Assembly: GCA_029216955.1 (NCBI GenBank)
Contig: JANAVB010004180.1
Coordinates: forward strand, 1 to 64,000
DNA length: 64,000 bases
DNA from: Iris pallida
Taxonomy: Eukaryota > Streptophyta > Magnoliopsida > Asparagales > Iridaceae
Direction of reading: 5' to 3'
Under the pieces are notes generated by a model that was not told where the DNA came from, searched no databases, and saw nothing but the letters and a program-made list of their open reading frames with translations. The stretch's first letter is position 1. Each line of letters starts with the position of its first letter. A program made the position numbers and the translations under genes. Positions 59,622 to 64,000 of this stretch are shown here, in pieces.

Positions 59622-61099
59622 TTATATAGATATATGAACATAACATAGAGATGAAGGGTTAGGTTTACATGGCAGTTGTGAACATTAGTGTACATTAGCG
59701 TAGAGTGTCAAGAGTACATGGGTTATAACTTAAAATGAAGGGTTCAATCATTCAGTTCAGTTTAACATTACATATTAAATCTGAAATTGAACTAAACAAT
59801 TAAAATCAATGTGAAAAATGTTAACATGTATTCAGTTTTAGCATTTTCAAAAAATTCGAACATCAAACCAACCCAATGTTTATCACAACCTAACATATAA
59901 AAATATGAAACCTAACATTATATTCGTACATACAACAATGTATATACCTCAAAATATTATATTTAAAAACAATAATTTGAACTAATATTTAAAATCCAGT
60001 ATTAAGGGTTAATATACACACAGTCTCAGATTTGACAAGTTCAAACACAAAACTCAACAAATTTCTTTAAGAATTGAAACCTTGTGTATAAGATACATGT
60101 GCAGTGATGTAAACAAAACTAATAACATGAAATTTATATTTAAATTATGAATTTAAACTGGAAAAGCATAGAACAGTCTCTGATATTGTACTGTATCAGA
60201 ATATTGGGGTTTTGAGAATTTAAACATCAATAACATATTAATATGCATTTAGATGGGTTGATAATCAAAGTGTAGCATGCATACGTGTCAGACAAAGTGT
60301 CTGTGTCCACTATATATATTCTCATGTCCCACTATAAAAATCAAATTCTATTTCAAGACCAACATTTAGATTCCTACCAAGATTGCAAAGCAGGTGATTG
60401 ATGTGATCAAGACAGTTTTATTATTATTATTATTTAATACAAAATAATAGCAAGAAGGAAATAACTATAAAATATGTTCTGCTTATTTGTTTAAAACAAG
60501 GAACCATTTTGAAACCAGAGCTATAATATCAAATCCAAGATAAGGTCTAGCAAAAGCATCAATTTATTATTTTAAGAAGAGATTCATAGTAAGAAGTTAC
60601 ACAAAGGTTTATAATACAAGTAAAGCTACTCCTACTCCTAAGTTAAATAATGAGAAACAAAACAAACAAAACAATTTTTTTTGAAAGACTGAACAAAAGT
60701 AGAGAAAACTTATTCAAGAGCATTTAAGGTACAATCTGATAATCATATGCGTCTATCCAAAATCATGGTGCTCCAAATCTTCGTTATACTAGTAAGCAAG
60801 GCTACGATAATCACAGAGTCCTTGACTAAGGTACATACCTCTAGGTTCATGGTATTTAAAATTTCTGTATTGCCGCATGTGACGGCAAAAACCTTAAATT
60901 TCCACATCCGAGAAATAGGTCCAAAATCTGACTATATGTCCTCACTATGCCAACTAACATGACTATCAAAGATTATAGATCCCATAACTGAGGTGACCTA
61001 GCCCATATGATTTTTTTTCTCAGAAGAAAAAGCAAACATAACACAGAAACAACAGAACAAATTGATCAGTCAACAAGGAACAGATGGAATCGAATTTCA

Positions 61100-61445
61100 A
61101 GATAGTTATAAGAGACAATTGCAGAAATAGAATAGAGAAGAACAGAACTTGCAGCAAGATCTCTAATGGTCTGTGCATCCTCGACTGTCCTGATGATAGC
61201 TCGCCCTGCTGGTTTCCCCTGGTTTGCTGATGATGCTGCATGAACCGCTGCTGCTGAGAGAAATCGAGAATGACGGGAAAAAGTCTCTGTACAGATAGAG
61301 GTGCACCTCCAATGTAGCAGAAATGCCAACCTGAGTCAGCACAATAGGAGCTGCGGTCTCGAGGCCCTGATGAACAGGACGAGAGGTGGCCAGCCTCTCG
61401 ATAGTATTCCCCGGACCGGAGCGATGCGATCATGTCTCCATAACC
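61100..61445 (-). pseudogene. Element E gag N-terminal remnant
   Basis: On the minus strand the sequence from about 61445 aligns by eye with the gag start of element A (27475 down): GATCGCA, then ACTAT, GAGAGG and CACCTCTC occur in the same order. Further down a Gln-rich stretch reads QQQRFMQHHQQTRGNQQGE, like the Gln-rich spacer of such gags. An in-frame stop occurs within the first ten codons. The rest of gag and all of pol are missing, so E looks like an internal-deletion derivative. Confidence 0.55.
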
Positions 61446-61660
61446 ATCATAAAGACAGATCAAAATAAGAAACAATTACTGGAAATGAAGTAAAAATTCA
61501 AATGAGGACAGTTATATTCAAGGAAAGACAATAAACAGCAAATTTAGATAAAATGAATCTGATTAAGAGTTTTCCTAGTGTGATTGAGTACCCTCAAAAA
61601 TATCCTAATCCTACTGCAGGCTGTAGTGATACTCTAGTTCGAATACCACTACATAAACTT

Positions 61661-61678
61661 GATCGGCATGGGCCACTA
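61661..61678 (-). promoter_or_regulatory. Shared leader block of element E
   Basis: GATCGGCATGGGCCACTA differs from the A and C blocks at three positions and is nine bases inside the LTR edge. Confidence 0.45.
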
Positions 61679-61687
61679 CTAAAAACG

Positions 61688-64000
61688 TGTCACGATCCGC
61701 ACCCTAGAGTAAGGGCACGAGAAGTAGGTACGTCCAGCCTACGCCACAGTATCGGCAGTAGAACGCTGTCCTAGGTCACAACATCTAACAATCTAATGCT
61801 AAACAGTTTATACTCCCCGAATGGGGGTGACATAGTAGAAAGTAAACTCAATCACAACTAAGAAACAAGAAGTACGATATGATATAAAACTCAAAATAAA
61901 GTACAGAAGATCAGAAGAGTCTAAGTGTCTAAGATAACATCTCAGCACACATCCAGAAATACAAGTCTCAACTACTGAATATGAAAGAATATATACAATC
62001 CAGATCCCAAATGAAAGTAATAATAAAACCTAGACTAGGGAGCCTCAGTCTCTATAGCTAATGGATCTGGCTGGAAATCCGGATCAATGGTGTCATCTAG
62101 AGCTGCCCCGTAGTAGGTATCCACACAGGCCTCCTCCTCGTCCTTTGTAATATTTTCAACAGTTCCAGTCAGGACAGGAGCGAGCACAATACATCTCAAC
62201 ATATCATAGTAGGTTAGAAAATATAATCATGCAGTAAAGTAAGATACAAGAACTGAAAGAAAGTATAGAATGTAAACAGAGAGAGAACTGTAATAGAAAT
62301 ATTTACTATAAGTAGAGAACTAACAGTGGCCAGTGAGTCAGAGTACAATATAAACATGTGAATGGCATAGGAGATTCTGGAAACTATACTATGGATTGAT
62401 TCTGGGAACTACACTACTTGGTTATTATTCACATGTCTACTTCTACTCCCCCGTACCTCCAATCAATACACAAGGATCCAGCCAGGTTATGTTATGATTC
62501 CATGCAATGGCCCACAAGGGATGATATATGGTAAGCCCATAAATGGGTGATTCTCGAAATGCCCATAAATGGGTGATTCAAGGAAGACTGTGTGATCATG
62601 AGAGTACATGTCACAAGTGATCAATGAACCGTGAAGCATAGTGATACACCATGTAAGTGAAACGCACAGAACATGTAGTATCCGATGCTCCCTGAGGGAT
62701 AACATCTTAAGAAGGGATCCATATAGTACTAATCCGTGTGACCAACGTGACAGTATCAAGTAAAGTAATTTAAAGCAGAAAATTAATTCTAAACAGGATA
62801 TGAAATGATCAGAGAATGTACTCGCCTGATGTCTGAATATCCAAAGTAAATATACTGTCCGAGGAGAGGTGTCTGGCTCCTAATCCGAACAGCACAAGTC
62901 ACAACAAATCTAAAATGGCAATATGAAGTTCTACTATGCATTCTACATGATTCTAGTTCAATCTAGACCAAAGTCAACTCTTGGTCAACTTGGTCAACCC
63001 TGAAAGTCAAACCTAGGTAAACTATGGTCAAACTAGGTCTAACAAGTCTAAATTAGGTCAAACAAGTTATTCTAGGTCTAAACAAACTAAGTATATGCAA
63101 ATCAAGTATCCAATATAGCTACTAACTCATACCCTAAGTCACTTGCTAAACCAAGCACAAAACTAAACCATAAGCTAACAAGGCACACAAACTTAGTCAT
63201 ATAATGTATATATATTATTGACATTCACATATTCATATACATAGATATATATATATATAGGAAAGCTATATATATAGGCACATACATATATATAGAGAGA
63301 GAAAGAGAGGTAAAAGAGTAAGTGAGTATGTGTGTGTTTGCCATGTGTGTGAAAGGATATGTGTTAATGTTCTAAAATTTAGTGATAGGTAGGTGTATGT
63401 GACATGGGATACATGATGTCAAAGGATGTATGAATGCATGTGTGTAAAAGGTTATAGGTTAACTCAGTTTATATAAATACATACATACTTACCTTGTATA
63501 CATGCATACATACATATCATGTATATTACATTTACATGATATATACATGTATACTTGTATTATATTATACTTACATTCATGCATATTAGATACTTGTATT
63601 TATATTAACATATTGCAAACAATTATTTCATTTATACATCTATGCATTACCTACATGTTTTATAGATATGCATACATTGTATATTCATATCATTTCATAC
63701 ATTAACATAGAGACATACAAACATGCACAAATCATATATTTCATACCTTGTATTACCTTACATATCATGTTATATATTATCATTCATTCCTTTCATATAT
63801 TATATTATCTTTAAGTTGAATACATCATATATGGATACAATGCATTATCTTGAATGCTTGCATTCATATATTACATTCTATATTACCTATATACATGTAT
63901 TTCCTCCATTCATTCATGCTTGCATCATATACTCTACATTACCATACATGTTATCATTATATATTGCATTATAATATTTATACATTATCCATTCATATCT
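61688..64000 (-). repeat. Element E right LTR (5' LTR), cut by window end
   Basis: It starts TGTCACGATCC. It keeps the uninterrupted sequence across the site where C inserted in the other copy (62484-62500), so it serves as the empty-site reference. It runs into the CAT/TACA low-complexity zone from about 63475 to the end. Confidence 0.92.

Larger units (their letters stand above)
58789..61687 (-). other. Element E internal region (mostly non-coding)
   Basis: The polypurine tract AAGGAGGGTAGACT is at 58789-58802 (minus). Microsatellites lie at 59207-59262 (TA then GA) and 59584-59622 (TA). No pol motif is present. Near the 5' side, a stretch around 61620-61655 matches one in element A near 27650-27680, and the shared leader block is at 61661-61678. 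Confidence 0.8.
1504..64000 (-). mobile_element. Element E: outermost non-autonomous Ty3/gypsy-type LTR retrotransposon (right end outside window)
   Basis: The left LTR is 1504-2295 plus 55294-58788, split by element C. The internal region is 58789-61687 and the right LTR starts at 61688 and runs off the window. Both LTRs open on the plus strand with TGTCACGA and continue alike through 2295 and 62485. Sequence from 55294 onward then matches 62490 onward, which proves the split. The polypurine tract next to 58788 sets the orientation as minus. The internal region has only a short gag remnant, so the element depended on another for proteins. Element A is the best candidate relative, because its LTR is similar over about the first 2 kb. 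Confidence 0.85.

Noticed and set aside
1..64000. tRNA, rRNA and intact host genes
   Set aside because: I looked for characteristic tRNA B-box contexts, rRNA blocks and conserved plant protein motifs and saw none outside the transposon-derived pieces listed.

Overview
This window is repetitive DNA from a plant nuclear genome, almost certainly a flowering plant. I see no host gene, rRNA or tRNA. Everything legible is LTR retrotransposon: Ty3/gypsy chromoviruses (Tekay/Del-like, with integrase chromodomains), their non-autonomous relatives, and one Ty1/copia element that looks like the SIRE (Sirevirus) lineage. No clue is strong enough to name a species.

The layout is a stack of nested insertions, and most ends can be placed to the base by matching LTR termini and 5-bp target-site duplications (TSDs). 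From oldest to youngest: (G) a decayed gypsy integrase at 1-1240; (E) a minus-strand non-autonomous gypsy element from 1504 to beyond 64000; (C) a minus-strand non-autonomous large-LTR element, 2296-55293, inside the left LTR of E; (B) a plus-strand non-autonomous element, 4955-37177 (TSD GGAAT), inside the left LTR of C; (D) a minus-strand gag-pol chromovirus, 44816-55273 (TSD ATCCG), inside the right LTR of C; (copia) a plus-strand element, 10057-32966 (TSD AGAAG), inside the internal region of B; and (A) a minus-strand gag-pol chromovirus, 18497-31947 (TSD TCTTA), inside the copia element just before its 3' LTR. The longest chain is E > C > B > copia > A, five elements deep, in older gypsy debris.

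Coding capacity is confined to A, D, the copia element and the debris G. A and D have the order gag, protease, RT, RNase H, integrase, chromodomain. The copia element has gag, protease, integrase, RT, RNase H, then an envelope-like region before the 3' LTR. All are broken by frameshifts or stops. B, C and E have LTRs of 3.2-4.3 kb and gene-free internal regions of about 2.5-2.9 kb, as in LARD-type derivatives; E keeps a short gag remnant related to A.

The points most worth a second look are: mosaic LTRs in B and C (shared 3' part and internal region, unrelated 5' parts); a Pro/Gln/His-rich reading frame in the C LTR that may be a captured host exon; a 94-bp GT-AG, phase-0 candidate intron in the integrase of A; a block just inside the 5' LTR shared by A-E that is not the usual Met-tRNA primer site; and perfect palindromes in the copia LTR that recur before its envelope-like region.
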